Positions 32,174 to 40,677 of a stretch of DNA of 64,000 nt are shown in pieces (within the stretch, counting starts at the first letter, position 1; the number at the start of each line of letters is the position of its first letter). Both the position numbers and the translations under genes were made by a program. Origin of the DNA: DASZTV01 sp035548055 (lineage in GTDB: Bacteria > Actinomycetota > Actinomycetes > JAFAQI01); NCBI GenBank assembly GCA_035548055.1, contig DASZTL010000090.1:26397-90396 (forward strand), given 5' to 3'. The notes under the pieces were generated by a model. The model saw nothing but the letters and a program-made list of their open reading frames with translations. It was not told the DNA's origin and did not search any database.

Positions 32174-33109
32174 TCAGCTGAACACCACACGCCGGGCGGC
32201 GAAGGCTCGCTCCAGGAATCGCACCGCGAGCTCCTGAACCGTCTGCTCGCTGCCGGGCGGCTGCTGGCTCTCGAGCGTCGTCGAGTGCGCCCGTCCCGGC
32301 AGCCTGACGGTTTGGTGCGTGACGTGGGCGAGGGTGAGCAACCGGCTCAACCGGCCGATCTGCCCCGGCGGGACGAGCCGGTCGTGTCGGCTGATCGCCT
32401 GGAAGGTGGCGGGGTCGCCCCGACTCACCAGGTGCACGGGCGACGTGGTCCGGTATCGCGCCGACCGTGCCCGCTGCGCGGCGCGGGGAGAGAGTCCTTC
32501 GAAACGGGTCACCGCACCGAGTGCGGTCTGCGCGAGTGAGGAGTACTCCGTGGTCATGTCGGTGGGACCGCTGATCGACACGACTCCGCCGACGACCGGA
32601 TGCAGCCGTGCGGCGTCCCGGTACGCCGCGAGCAGTGCGAGCTGACCGCCCGCCGACTCGCCCCACAGCGCGATCGCATGCGGGTCGACATCGGAGCGGT
32701 GGGCGAGTGCATCGATTGCCGCGGCGATCGCCCGCGGCTCGGCGACGTGCTCGCGCGGCACCTTGGTGGGGTAGCCGATGACGGCCACCAGCCAGCCCTC
32801 TTGTTCCGCGAGGTCGCGCGCCCAGCTCAACTCGTAGGAGTTGGGTTGCGATCGGCCCCAGGCACCGCCGTGCACGAAGAGCACTGCGGGAGAGGTTCCG
32901 TCGCCAGCCGGCCGGTAGAGGGTGATCGAGCTCGACGGGTCCAGCGTGTACCAGCCGGTGACGGTGACGATCCTCGGCTGGGAGCTCGGGGCGGAACCGG
33001 ACGCCGGGTCTGCGTCGGCCGCGCGCGCCGCTGAGGGTGCCGCCACGAGCAGGCTGAGCAGCACGGCGGCCGTACCGTAGGTCGCCTTCGCCCACCCCAC
33101 GTCTGGCAC
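32174..33109 (-). CDS. Secreted alpha/beta-hydrolase esterase
   Basis: 311 residues from ATG at 33109, with a signal peptide (TAAVLLSLLVAAPSAARAA). The fold is BD-FAE/HSL-like: oxyanion HGGAWGR, nucleophile GESAGG, and later catalytic Asp/His candidates (SRHDRLVP, PGRAHSTT). It is the fourth gene of the larB-larC-GDT1 unit, one base after the GDT1 stop. It hydrolyses an ester outside the cell; the substrate is unknown. Confidence 0.85.
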   Translation of the reverse strand: MPDVGWAKATYGTAAVLLSLLVAAPSAARAADADPASGSAPSSQPRIVTVTGWYTLDPSSSITLYRPAGDGTSPAVLFVHGGAWGRSQPNSYELSWARDLAEQEGWLVAVIGYPTKVPREHVAEPRAIAAAIDALAHRSDVDPHAIALWGESAGGQLALLAAYRDAARLHPVVGGVVSISGPTDMTTEYSSLAQTALGAVTRFEGLSPRAAQRARSARYRTTSPVHLVSRGDPATFQAISRHDRLVPPGQIGRLSRLLTLAHVTHQTVRLPGRAHSTTLESQQPPGSEQTVQELAVRFLERAFAARRVVFS

Positions 33110-33110
33110 G

Positions 33111-33716
33111 TTAGACGACGCTGGCCGCCTCGAGCGCTGTGATCACAGCCACCACAGTGAAGGCGGTGGCAGCGATCCGGCGGATCCAGATCATGGGGAG
33201 GACTCGCAGCAGCGCCTTCCCGCCGGTGGCCGCGATCAGCCCGGCGGTCACCAGGCCGCCCGACGAGCCGAGAAACACGGCGGCAGGGTCGTGGTACCTC
33301 GCCGACAGCGACGCGGTGAGCAGCTGGGTGAGGTCGCCCCATTCGGCGAGGAACAGGATGAGGAAGCTGATCCCGATCACATGCCAGGCGCCGGTCTTCG
33401 GTGAGGTTCCGGCTAGCTCTTCCTCGACTTCGCGCTCCTCCTCTTCCGGGTTCTCCGCCGAACGCAGGGTGAGGATGGCACCGAGCAGGAAGATCGCCGC
33501 GCTCACTGCCTTCACCGGAGTCGACGGCAGCTCCGCAATCAGGCTTCCTGCGGCGACGGCGATCGCGGCTTGGGTGATGAACCCGAGTGAGGTGCCGATG
33601 AGCACCGGCACCACGGGAAAGCGGGTCGCGAGCACGAGCGTCGCGACCATCGTCTTGTCGGGGAGCTCGGCCGGCAGGATCAGCCCGTAGACCGTGAACA
33701 GGACAGCGAGGCTCAT
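33111..33716 (-). CDS. GDT1/UPF0016-family cation exchanger
   Basis: 201 residues, six hydrophobic segments in two halves. Each half carries the family acid motif: PAELPDKTMVATLVLA (ExxDK) in the first and LAEWGDLTQLLTASL (ExGD) in the second. A charged loop (ENPEEEEREVEEELAG) separates the halves. GDT1/MneA-type proteins move Mn2+ or Ca2+ against protons. It follows larC by 4 bases, suggesting metal handling in the same operon. Confidence 0.88.
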   Translation of the reverse strand: MSLAVLFTVYGLILPAELPDKTMVATLVLATRFPVVPVLIGTSLGFITQAAIAVAAGSLIAELPSTPVKAVSAAIFLLGAILTLRSAENPEEEEREVEEELAGTSPKTGAWHVIGISFLILFLAEWGDLTQLLTASLSARYHDPAAVFLGSSGGLVTAGLIAATGGKALLRVLPMIWIRRIAATAFTVVAVITALEAASVV

Positions 33717-33720
33717 TCAG

Positions 33721-34908
33721 TCAGCTGCCCGGACCGTGCAACGCGTTGCGGACCCCGGCGACGGCTGCCTCGAGCATGTGCTTCGTGGGGACCCTGAGCG
33801 CGTTCGCGGCTGCCGCGATGTCGTCGAACTCGGGCGTCGCGCTCACCGGCTTGCCTTCGGCGAACGCGACCTTCACCCGGATCGCCTGTCCTTGTACCTC
33901 GACGGTGATCGTCTGGCGGTCGAGGGCGTGCTTGCCGACGTGGTTCCAGCGAAGGCCGATGGTCGAGGTGTGCGTGAACATCGCGCCCTGGACGGCGCCG
34001 AGGAGTGAGGTGGACGTCAACGCGCTCACCGTGTGTGCCGGACGCCCCTTCTTCATGAGGATCGGCGTCAGCCAGGCATCGGCCGCGCCCGCGTCCATCA
34101 ACGCCGCGAGCACTCCGGGCCACAGGCGTGGATCGAGGTCGTCGACGTTCGCCTCGACGACGACCCACTCCTCGGCTGCCTCGTCGTCGGCTGCTTCGCC
34201 GACTACGAGTCGTACGACGTTCGGCCGGTCCGGCAGGTCCCGTGAGCCGGCGCCGGTGCCCACGTGATGAACCGCCAGGAGCGGCATCGCGCCGCAGCCG
34301 GTTGCCCATTCGGCGAGTACGGCGATTCCGGTGGGGGTGGCCAGCTCTACGGCACCACCGCCGCTGCCGCGCAGGCTCGTGTCGCCGAGCAGCGCGAGTG
34401 CCGCCGGCGTCGGCACCGGCAGCTCCCCGTGAGCGGTGTGGACCGTCCCGCCGCCGAGCGCGATAGGCGAGACGATCACTTCGTTGAGCTCCAGCGAGTG
34501 GAAACCAAGGCAGCTGGCGAGCACGTCGACGATCGAGTCGACGGCGCCCACCTCATGGAACTCGACGTCGTCTGATGTCGTGCCGTGGACCGCGGCCTCC
34601 GCCGCCGCGAGGCGTCCGAAGACCGAAAGTGCCCGGGCTTTCACCTCGTCGGGAACGCCGACCGCCTCGACGATCCGCCGGATGTCCACAAGCCGGCGGT
34701 GTGGCTGCTCGGCTGCGGCACCGACGGCAACCGAGACCGCGCTCAGCCCGCCCCGGTTGGTGCGCGAGGTCTCGATGGTCACGCCGAGCGAGTCGAGCGC
34801 CGCGGCAAGGTCTGCCAGGTCGGGCAGCGCACCGAGGTCGCTGAGAGCTCCGAGCAGCATGTCGCCGCTGACGCCGGAGCTGCAGTCGACCCACCCGACC
34901 CGACTCAT
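33721..34908 (-). CDS. larC: Nickel-pincer cofactor biosynthesis protein LarC
   Basis: 395 residues from ATG at 34908, overlapping the larB stop by 4 nt (ATGA). The start GWVDCSSGVSGDMLLGALSDLG, the EFHEVGAVDSIVDVLA block and the middle VEANVDDLDPRLWPGVL region are LarC signatures. LarC inserts nickel into the pyridinium dithio-type precursor in a CTP-dependent step. In Lactobacillus plantarum larC is split into two frames joined by frameshifting; here it is one continuous frame. Confidence 0.92.
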   Translation of the reverse strand: MSRVGWVDCSSGVSGDMLLGALSDLGALPDLADLAAALDSLGVTIETSRTNRGGLSAVSVAVGAAAEQPHRRLVDIRRIVEAVGVPDEVKARALSVFGRLAAAEAAVHGTTSDDVEFHEVGAVDSIVDVLASCLGFHSLELNEVIVSPIALGGGTVHTAHGELPVPTPAALALLGDTSLRGSGGGAVELATPTGIAVLAEWATGCGAMPLLAVHHVGTGAGSRDLPDRPNVVRLVVGEAADDEAAEEWVVVEANVDDLDPRLWPGVLAALMDAGAADAWLTPILMKKGRPAHTVSALTSTSLLGAVQGAMFTHTSTIGLRWNHVGKHALDRQTITVEVQGQAIRVKVAFAEGKPVSATPEFDDIAAAANALRVPTKHMLEAAVAGVRNALHGPGS

Positions 34909-35672
34909 CCGGCGGCCACCCGCCGCGCGACCCGGGCGGCGAACACTCCGGCGCCGAACCCGTTGTCGATGTTCACGACGGTGACCCCGGCAGCGCAAGA
35001 GTTGAGCATGCCGAGCAACGCGGCGAGGCCTCCGAAGGAGGCGCCGTAACCAACGCTCGTCGGGACGGCGACGACGGGGGTGCCGACCAGGCCCCCGACC
35101 ACGCTCGGCAGCGCGCCCTCCATACCCGCGACCACGATGAGGCAGTCGGCGGTGGCGAGGGCTTCTCGCTCGGCGAGGACGCGGTGCAGCCCGGCCACTC
35201 CGACATCGCAGATCCGGCGCACCCCGGCGCCGAAGGCGCGGACGACGAACGCCGCCTCGGCCGCTACGGGTTCGTCGCTCGTCCCAGCGGACACGACCGC
35301 CACCGCACCCACCGGCTCCGGGAAGGCACCGAGTGCGGCGCATCGTGCGGTGTCGTCGATCGTGGCGTCGGGGTAGGCGGCGCGGACCGCCGCGATCGCT
35401 TCCGCGCCGAGGCGGGTCGCGAGCGCCGGTCGGTCGGCGGATCGCTGCTGCAAGGCGGTGAGCAGGGCCACGACCTGCTCGGGCGTCTTGCCCGCGCCGT
35501 ACACCACCTCGGGGTCACCGGTGCGGATGCCGCGGTTGCTGTCGAGCCGGGCGAAGCCGAGATCGGTGAACCCGGCGAGTGGTGCGTCAGCCAGGGCGCG
35601 CGCCGCGTCCTCGACGTCGATGACGCCCGCGGCGACGTCCCCGAGCAAGCGTCCAAGCTCGTCCGCGTCCAC
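34905..35672 (-). CDS. larB: Nickel-pincer cofactor biosynthesis protein LarB (PurE-like)
   Basis: 255 residues from ATG at 35672. The N-terminal 90 residues are LarB-specific (FARLDSNRGIRTGDPEVVYGAGKTPEQV); the rest is a PurE/AIR-carboxylase-like fold with SAGTSDEPVAAEAA, ADCLIVVAGMEGALPSVVGGL and PTSVGYGASFGGLAALLGML. LarB carboxylates nicotinic acid adenine dinucleotide as the first step to the nickel-pincer nucleotide. It starts the larB-larC-GDT1-esterase operon. Confidence 0.93.
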   Translation of the reverse strand: MDADELGRLLGDVAAGVIDVEDAARALADAPLAGFTDLGFARLDSNRGIRTGDPEVVYGAGKTPEQVVALLTALQQRSADRPALATRLGAEAIAAVRAAYPDATIDDTARCAALGAFPEPVGAVAVVSAGTSDEPVAAEAAFVVRAFGAGVRRICDVGVAGLHRVLAEREALATADCLIVVAGMEGALPSVVGGLVGTPVVAVPTSVGYGASFGGLAALLGMLNSCAAGVTVVNIDNGFGAGVFAARVARRVAAG

Positions 35673-35727
35673 GCGGCCACGCTAAACCGTCAAGATCGGG
35701 CGATCTGCGACGGTAGGCTCCACCTCC

Positions 35728-36228
35728 GTGCTGCCGCTCGATCGTCCGTTGCTCGACGAGATCACCCTGGGGACCGCCGGCGGCGCCGTCATCGCATTGG
35801 TCACCGCCGTGATCTCGAACCTGCGGATCGGGCGGCTTCGCCGCAGTCTCGAGGTGCTCGACGGGCCGGAGGGTCCGGAGAGCGTGCTGGATGCTCTGCA
35901 CCGCGGGACGGCCGAGACGCAGGCGCTGCGCGCCGAGCTGGCCAAGGCAAAGTCCGATCTCGACCTCGCGCGAACCGAGCTTGCCGACGCGCTGCGCCAC
36001 GTCGCGGTCGTGCGCTACGACGCTTTCGGTGACATGGGCGGGCGACTGTCCTTCACCGCCGCGCTGCTCGACGACTCCGGTGACGGACTCGTGATCACAT
36101 CGATCAACGGCCGGACCGAGTCCCGGGCCTACGCAAAGGGCGTCAAGGAGGGTCGGAGCGACCAGTCGCTGTCGCCGGAAGAGACGCAGGCGATCGCGCT
36201 CGCCCTCGGCCGCAAGGCCAGGGGCTAG
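35728..36228 (+). CDS. DUF4446-family protein
   Basis: 166 residues from GTG at 35728. One N-terminal hydrophobic segment (TLGTAGGAVIALVTAVIS), a coiled coil (about 30-100) and a C-terminal domain with VRYDAFGDMGGRLSFTAALLDDSGDGLVITSI, the DUF4446 core. Ends with a SPEETQAI motif. The function is unknown. It is divergent from larB and two bases upstream of pheA. Confidence 0.87.
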   Translation: MLPLDRPLLDEITLGTAGGAVIALVTAVISNLRIGRLRRSLEVLDGPEGPESVLDALHRGTAETQALRAELAKAKSDLDLARTELADALRHVAVVRYDAFGDMGGRLSFTAALLDDSGDGLVITSINGRTESRAYAKGVKEGRSDQSLSPEETQAIALALGRKARG

Positions 36229-36230
36229 CG

Positions 36231-37175
36231 GTGCCCGACCGCTATTCCTACCTCGGCCCGGAGGGCACCTTCTCCGAAGCCGCGCTTCGGTCCATCCCGG
36301 AGGCCACAGCCGCGGAGCGAATCCCGTGCGTGTCGGTCGCCGACGCCCTCGATGCGGTCCGGCGCGGTGAAGTGGTCGCGGCGCTGGTGCCGCTGGAGAA
36401 CTCCGTCGAAGGCTCGGTCAGCGAGACGCTCGACGAGCTGGCCGCAGGCGAGCCGTTGCAGATCGTGCGCGAAGTGGTGCTGCCGGTCAGCTTCGCTCTG
36501 ATGGTGCGTCCAGGTACGACGCTCGGGTCGATCGCCACGGTCACCACGATTCCGCACGCCGAAGCCCAGGTGCGCGGCTGGCTCCGACAGTCGCTGCCGA
36601 ATGCGCGCTTCATCGCCGCGTCGAGCACCGCGGACGGTGCTCGTGCGGTCGCGGCAGGTGAAGCCGACGCGGCGGTCGCCGCGCCGCTCGCCGCGGACCG
36701 TTATCAGCTCACCGCGCTCGCCGACGACATCGCCGACACCGCCGGCGCGGTCACGCGGTTCGTCCTCGTCAGCCGGCCGGCTCCGCCACCACCGGTGACA
36801 GGTGCCGACAAGACGACCGTCGTCGCCTACATCGGCGACGATCACCCCGGCGCGCTGCTGGAGCTGCTGACCGAGCTCGCCGTCCGCGGCGTCAACCTCA
36901 CTCGCATCGAGTCCCGCCCGACCGGCGTCGGCATCGGTCGCTACTGCTTCTCGATGGATGCCGAAGGCCACATCAACCAGGAACGAGTCGGTGAAGCGTT
37001 GGCAGCGATGAAGCGGCTTTGCGCCGACGTGAGGTTCCTCGGCAGCTACCCAGCCGCGGACGGCGTTCGCCTGAGGGAGCGCGCGGGCACCGCCGACGGC
37101 GATTTCGAGGCAGCAAAGAGGTGGGTCGCAGCGCTTCGTGAGGGCCAGAACCTCACCTCCCTCGACTACCGGTGA
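36231..37175 (+). CDS. pheA: Prephenate dehydratase
   Basis: 314 residues from GTG at 36231. The catalytic domain begins YSYLGPEGTFSEAAL and carries LVPLENSVEGSV and the GAVTRFVLVSR (TRF) motif with the catalytic Thr. The C-terminal ACT domain has the GALLELLTELAVRGVNLTRIESRP (ESRP) motif for phenylalanine feedback. It makes phenylpyruvate from prephenate. There is no chorismate-mutase fusion. A strong hairpin follows. Confidence 0.95.
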   Translation: MPDRYSYLGPEGTFSEAALRSIPEATAAERIPCVSVADALDAVRRGEVVAALVPLENSVEGSVSETLDELAAGEPLQIVREVVLPVSFALMVRPGTTLGSIATVTTIPHAEAQVRGWLRQSLPNARFIAASSTADGARAVAAGEADAAVAAPLAADRYQLTALADDIADTAGAVTRFVLVSRPAPPPPVTGADKTTVVAYIGDDHPGALLELLTELAVRGVNLTRIESRPTGVGIGRYCFSMDAEGHINQERVGEALAAMKRLCADVRFLGSYPAADGVRLRERAGTADGDFEAAKRWVAALREGQNLTSLDYR

Positions 37176-37199
37176 TCAACTAAGGCATCGTTAGGGGTG

Positions 37200-37231
37200 C
37201 AAGACCCCCGCGGCTGGGCGCGGGGGTCTTG
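37200..37231 (+). terminator. Strong hairpin terminator after pheA
   Basis: Perfect 13-bp stem (37200-37212 with 37219-37231; CAAGACCCCCGCG) and a 6-base loop, 24 bases after the pheA stop and 52 before serS. A T-run is almost absent, as is common in actinomycete terminators. Confidence 0.75.
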
Positions 37232-37282
37232 CTCCACATATGAGGCGGTCCCGATCGCGTCCGCCCCTTAATCTGGCTTCTC

Positions 37283-38548
37283 GTGATCGATCTTCGTGCG
37301 TTGCGTGAGGCCCCGGACCAGTTCCGGGCGAGCCAGACCGCGCGCCGCGCCGACCCGCAGGCAATCGACGTGGCGCTCGCCGCTGAGGAGCGCCGCCGCG
37401 CGGCCGTGACCAAGGCCGATGCGTTACGGGCGGAGTCCAACACCGCGAGCAAGGCGATCCAGTCCGCACCGGCCGACGAGCGTCCGGCAATGATCGAGCG
37501 CGCCAAGGAGCTGAAGGAGTCGGTCAAGGCCGCGGAGGTCGAGCAGGACGAGGCCGAGACCGCGCTGCGGGCTGCGGCGTACGCCATCGCCAACCTGGTC
37601 GAGCCCGAGGCGCCGATCGGTGGTGAGGATGACGCCGTCGTCATCGAGGCGATCGGCGAGGTCCCGTCGTACGACTTCGAGGTGCGCGACCACGTGCAGC
37701 TCGGCGAGCTTCTCGGAGCCATCGACCTCGAGCGCGGCGCGAAGGTCAGCGGCTCGCGGTTCTATTTCCTCACCGGTCCGGGCGCCCTGCTCGAGCTCGC
37801 GCTGGTGAACCTCGCGATGGAGCAGGCGGTTGCCGCGGGATTCGTGCCCGTCGTCGCGCCGGCCGTCGTACGCCCCGAGGCGATGGAGGGCACGGGCTTC
37901 CTCGGCGCGCACGCGTCGGAGGTCTACCGGCTCGAAGCCGACGACCTGTATCTCGTCGGCACGAGCGAGGTCGCGCTCGCGGCGATGCACTCCGACGAGA
38001 TCCTCGACCCAGCGCTCTTGCCGCGCCGGTACGCCGGCTTCTCCTCGTGCTTTCGCCGGGAGGCGGGGTCGTACGGCGTCGACACCCGCGGCATCATCCG
38101 GGTGCACTGGTTCGACAAGGTCGAGATGTTCGCTTTCGTCCCGCCCGAGGACGCACAGGCAGAACACCGTCGCCTGCTCGAATGGGAGAAGGAGTTCCTC
38201 ACCAAGCTCGAGCTGCCGTTCCAGGTCGTCGACATCGCCACGGGCGATCTCGGGTCCAGTGCGGTCCGCAAGTTCGACTGCGAGGCGTGGTTCCCGTCCC
38301 AGGGCCGCTACCGCGAGTTGACGTCGACGTCGAACTGCACGACGTTCCAGTCACGCCGGCTCGGGATCCGCTACCGGACCGAAGCCGGCCCTGCTCCGGT
38401 CGCGACCCTCAACGGCACGCTGTGTGCGATCGCCCGAACGATCGCCTGTTTGCTCGAGGTTCATCAGCAAGCGGACGGTTCGGTCCGGGTGCCGGCCGCG
38501 CTGCGGCCGCACCTCGGCGGCCGCGAGGTCATCGAACCGGCCTCGTGA
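37283..38548 (+). CDS. serS: Seryl-tRNA synthetase
   Basis: 421 residues from GTG at 37283. The N-terminal antiparallel coiled coil (about 25-100) binds tRNA-Ser. Class II motifs follow: motif 2 region FSSCFRREAGSYGVDTRGIIRVHWFDKVE, and motif 3 TLNGTLCAIARTIACLLE with the R that contacts ATP; FDCEAWFPSQGRYREL is the SerRS signature. It charges the tRNA-Ser gene family, one member of which lies at 50927 in this window. Confidence 0.96.
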   Translation: MIDLRALREAPDQFRASQTARRADPQAIDVALAAEERRRAAVTKADALRAESNTASKAIQSAPADERPAMIERAKELKESVKAAEVEQDEAETALRAAAYAIANLVEPEAPIGGEDDAVVIEAIGEVPSYDFEVRDHVQLGELLGAIDLERGAKVSGSRFYFLTGPGALLELALVNLAMEQAVAAGFVPVVAPAVVRPEAMEGTGFLGAHASEVYRLEADDLYLVGTSEVALAAMHSDEILDPALLPRRYAGFSSCFRREAGSYGVDTRGIIRVHWFDKVEMFAFVPPEDAQAEHRRLLEWEKEFLTKLELPFQVVDIATGDLGSSAVRKFDCEAWFPSQGRYRELTSTSNCTTFQSRRLGIRYRTEAGPAPVATLNGTLCAIARTIACLLEVHQQADGSVRVPAALRPHLGGREVIEPAS

Positions 38549-38567
38549 GACACCATCGGTCCGTCCG

Positions 38568-39389
38568 GTGACGGCACCAAACAGCTACGGCGTCGTCGCG
38601 ACTGATCTCGACGGCACCGTTGTGCGCAGTGACGGCACGATCTCGCCCCGAACTCGCGATGCTCTGACCGCCGCACGCGACGCGGGGGCCCTCATCGTCG
38701 TCGCCACTGGTCGGCCGCCGCGCTGGCTCACTGGAATCGCGGAGGCGACCGGCCACAGCGGGATCGCGGTCTGTGCCAACGGTGCGCTGACCTATGACCT
38801 CGCCACCGAGCAGGTCGTCGGCTACCGGCAGCTCGACATCGACGTGGTGCGGACAGTGATGGAGCGGCTTCGCGCCGACGTTCCCGGCGTGGCATTCGCG
38901 ATCGAGCGTGTGGACGGGCAGTTCGCTCACGAACCCGACTACCACCCTCGCTGGGAGCCGGAGGACAGCACGATCATCGGGGATCTCGAGCCGGTCTTCG
39001 ACGTCCCGGTGTCGAAGCTCCTCGGTCGGGTCGAAGGCGCCGGCTCGGATGACCTGCTCGCCATGGCGCGTGCCGTGATTCCGGAGGGCGTCGCGAACCT
39101 CACGCACTCCTCGATCGACGGGCTGCTCGAGGTCATGGCGTGCGGCGTCAGCAAGGCGACCACCTTGGAACAGCTGATCGCTGAGCACGGCCTCACCGCA
39201 CGCGACGTCGTGGCGTTCGGTGACATGCCGAACGACGTCGAGATGATCGCGTGGGCCGGGCATGGGGTCGCCGTCGCCAACGCCCATCCCGAGGTGCTTG
39301 CGATCGCCAACGAAGTCACCGGGACGAACGACGCCGACGGCGTAGCTCAAGTTCTCGAGCGCCTCTTCGGCGGCATCGACCCGAAGTAG
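38568..39389 (+). CDS. Cof-type HAD hydrolase
   Basis: 273 residues from GTG at 38568. Motif I VATDLDGTVVRSDG, motif II VVATGRPP, a type C2 cap in the middle, Lys in VSKATTLEQL and motif IV AFGDMPNDVEMIAWAG with GHGVAVANA. Cof/YbiV-type HADs dephosphorylate sugar phosphates or phosphorylated cofactors. It follows serS by 19 bases and may be co-transcribed. Confidence 0.92.
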   Translation: MTAPNSYGVVATDLDGTVVRSDGTISPRTRDALTAARDAGALIVVATGRPPRWLTGIAEATGHSGIAVCANGALTYDLATEQVVGYRQLDIDVVRTVMERLRADVPGVAFAIERVDGQFAHEPDYHPRWEPEDSTIIGDLEPVFDVPVSKLLGRVEGAGSDDLLAMARAVIPEGVANLTHSSIDGLLEVMACGVSKATTLEQLIAEHGLTARDVVAFGDMPNDVEMIAWAGHGVAVANAHPEVLAIANEVTGTNDADGVAQVLERLFGGIDPK

Positions 39390-39445
39390 CACACATCTGG
39401 CGCCAGGTCGCCGAGAAGAGTGGACGTTCCGGTACGGACGGGCGC

Positions 39446-40096
39446 TTACGGTTGGGAGTCGTGTGCTGCTTCGGACGCGGTCGGTGCAGAGATCAGCGGT
39501 CGAAGCCAAGTGGTAGCGAGCCACTCGGCGATCCTTGCCAGCAACGGAACGATCACGAAGTAGCCGAGTGCAACGACGGCTGCGCCGAGGGCTAGACCGC
39601 CGAGCACGTCCTGCGGATAGTGCACGCCTACGTACACCCTTGAAAACGCGATCAGCAGAGCGACCAGCGTCGTGATCGCGCCGAGCTGCCAGGACACCAG
39701 GAACACGGCGCAGGCGACGGCGCCGGCCGCGGTTGCGTGATCGGACGGGAATCCTGGATCGCTCGAATGCCGGATCAGCAGCAGCGCTTTCGGGATGGCG
39801 ACGAACGGTCGTCGTTCATCGACGGCGCTGGATATCGGTTGCGCGATCGCCAGCGCGACCAGTGCCCCGAGAGCGCCCCACACCGCGACGGCTACTTGAT
39901 GTGGAGAGCGCCGGCGCCGCGCAATCCACCAGGCAACCACCAGGGCGATGGCGAGGAGCACGACGCCGTCCTTGGCGAACCACTCCATGACGCCATGCAG
40001 CCAGGACGTGTCCCGGGCGAACTGGTTGACGTCGAGGAAGGCGTGACGGTTCCAGTCGGCAGGCAGGGCGGCGGCCGGCAACGCTGCCGATGTCAC
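39446..40096 (-). CDS. PAP2-family membrane phosphatase
   Basis: 216 residues from GTG at 40096, overlapping the Bpa stop by 4 nt (GTGA). The three PAP2 blocks are DERRPF (KxxxxxxRP-type, weak first Lys), PGFPSDHATAAGAVACAV (PSGH-type with His) and SRVYVGVHYPQDVLGG (SRxxxxxHxxxD). Five to six membrane segments. It dephosphorylates a lipid such as undecaprenyl pyrophosphate or phosphatidate. Confidence 0.88.
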   Translation of the reverse strand: MTSAALPAAALPADWNRHAFLDVNQFARDTSWLHGVMEWFAKDGVVLLAIALVVAWWIARRRRSPHQVAVAVWGALGALVALAIAQPISSAVDERRPFVAIPKALLLIRHSSDPGFPSDHATAAGAVACAVFLVSWQLGAITTLVALLIAFSRVYVGVHYPQDVLGGLALGAAVVALGYFVIVPLLARIAEWLATTWLRPLISAPTASEAAHDSQP

Positions 40097-40614
40097 AGAT
40101 AGAGCCCCGCGCCTTGACCGCCCTGCTGCGGGTTGGATCCGGGCGGCAGCGCGCGTTGGCGCATCTCCTCGAGCTGTGCTCGCGCCGCCATCTGCTGCGC
40201 GAAGAGCGTGGCCTGGATCCCGTGGAAGAGTCCCTCCAGCCAACCGACCAGCTGCGCCTGGGCGACCCGAAGCTCGGCGTCCGAGGGAATCTCGTCGCCC
40301 GTGAACGGCAGGGAGAGCCGGGCCAGCTCGTCGCGAAGGTCGGGCGCGAGCCCACTGGAGAGCTCCTTGATCGAGCTCTCGTGGATCTCTTTCAGCCGCG
40401 CGCGGCTCGCGTCGTCGAGCGGCGCGGCTCGGACTTCCTCGAGCAGCTGCTTGATCATCGAGCCGATCCGCATGACCTTCGCCGGCTGCTCGACCATCTC
40501 GGCGAGGCCGTCGCTGGTGCCGGCTTCGTCCGCGGCGTCTTCGATCGGCGCGCCGTCGGGGCCAACCGTCACGACACGGAAGCCCTCCTGTGGTGGGGGA
40601 GTCGGTGAGGTCAT
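40093..40614 (-). CDS. bpa: Bacterial proteasome activator Bpa (PafE)
   Basis: 173 residues from ATG at 40614. A four-helix core (about 45-150) with KVMRIGSMIKQLLEEVR and LRVAQAQLVGWLEGLFHGIQATLFAQQMAARAQLEEM, and a flexible GQGAGLYL tail. The terminal LYL is the hydrophobic-tyrosine-any (HbYX) motif that opens the 20S proteasome gate. Bpa forms a ring that feeds unfolded proteins to the proteasome without ATP. This marks the host as a proteasome-bearing actinomycete. Confidence 0.93.
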   Translation of the reverse strand: MTSPTPPPQEGFRVVTVGPDGAPIEDAADEAGTSDGLAEMVEQPAKVMRIGSMIKQLLEEVRAAPLDDASRARLKEIHESSIKELSSGLAPDLRDELARLSLPFTGDEIPSDAELRVAQAQLVGWLEGLFHGIQATLFAQQMAARAQLEEMRQRALPPGSNPQQGGQGAGLYL

Positions 40615-40677
40615 GGGTCTATCGTCCCCGACCCCCCGACTTGCACGCACGCGTGGGGTGTACCAGGGTGGAAACGG

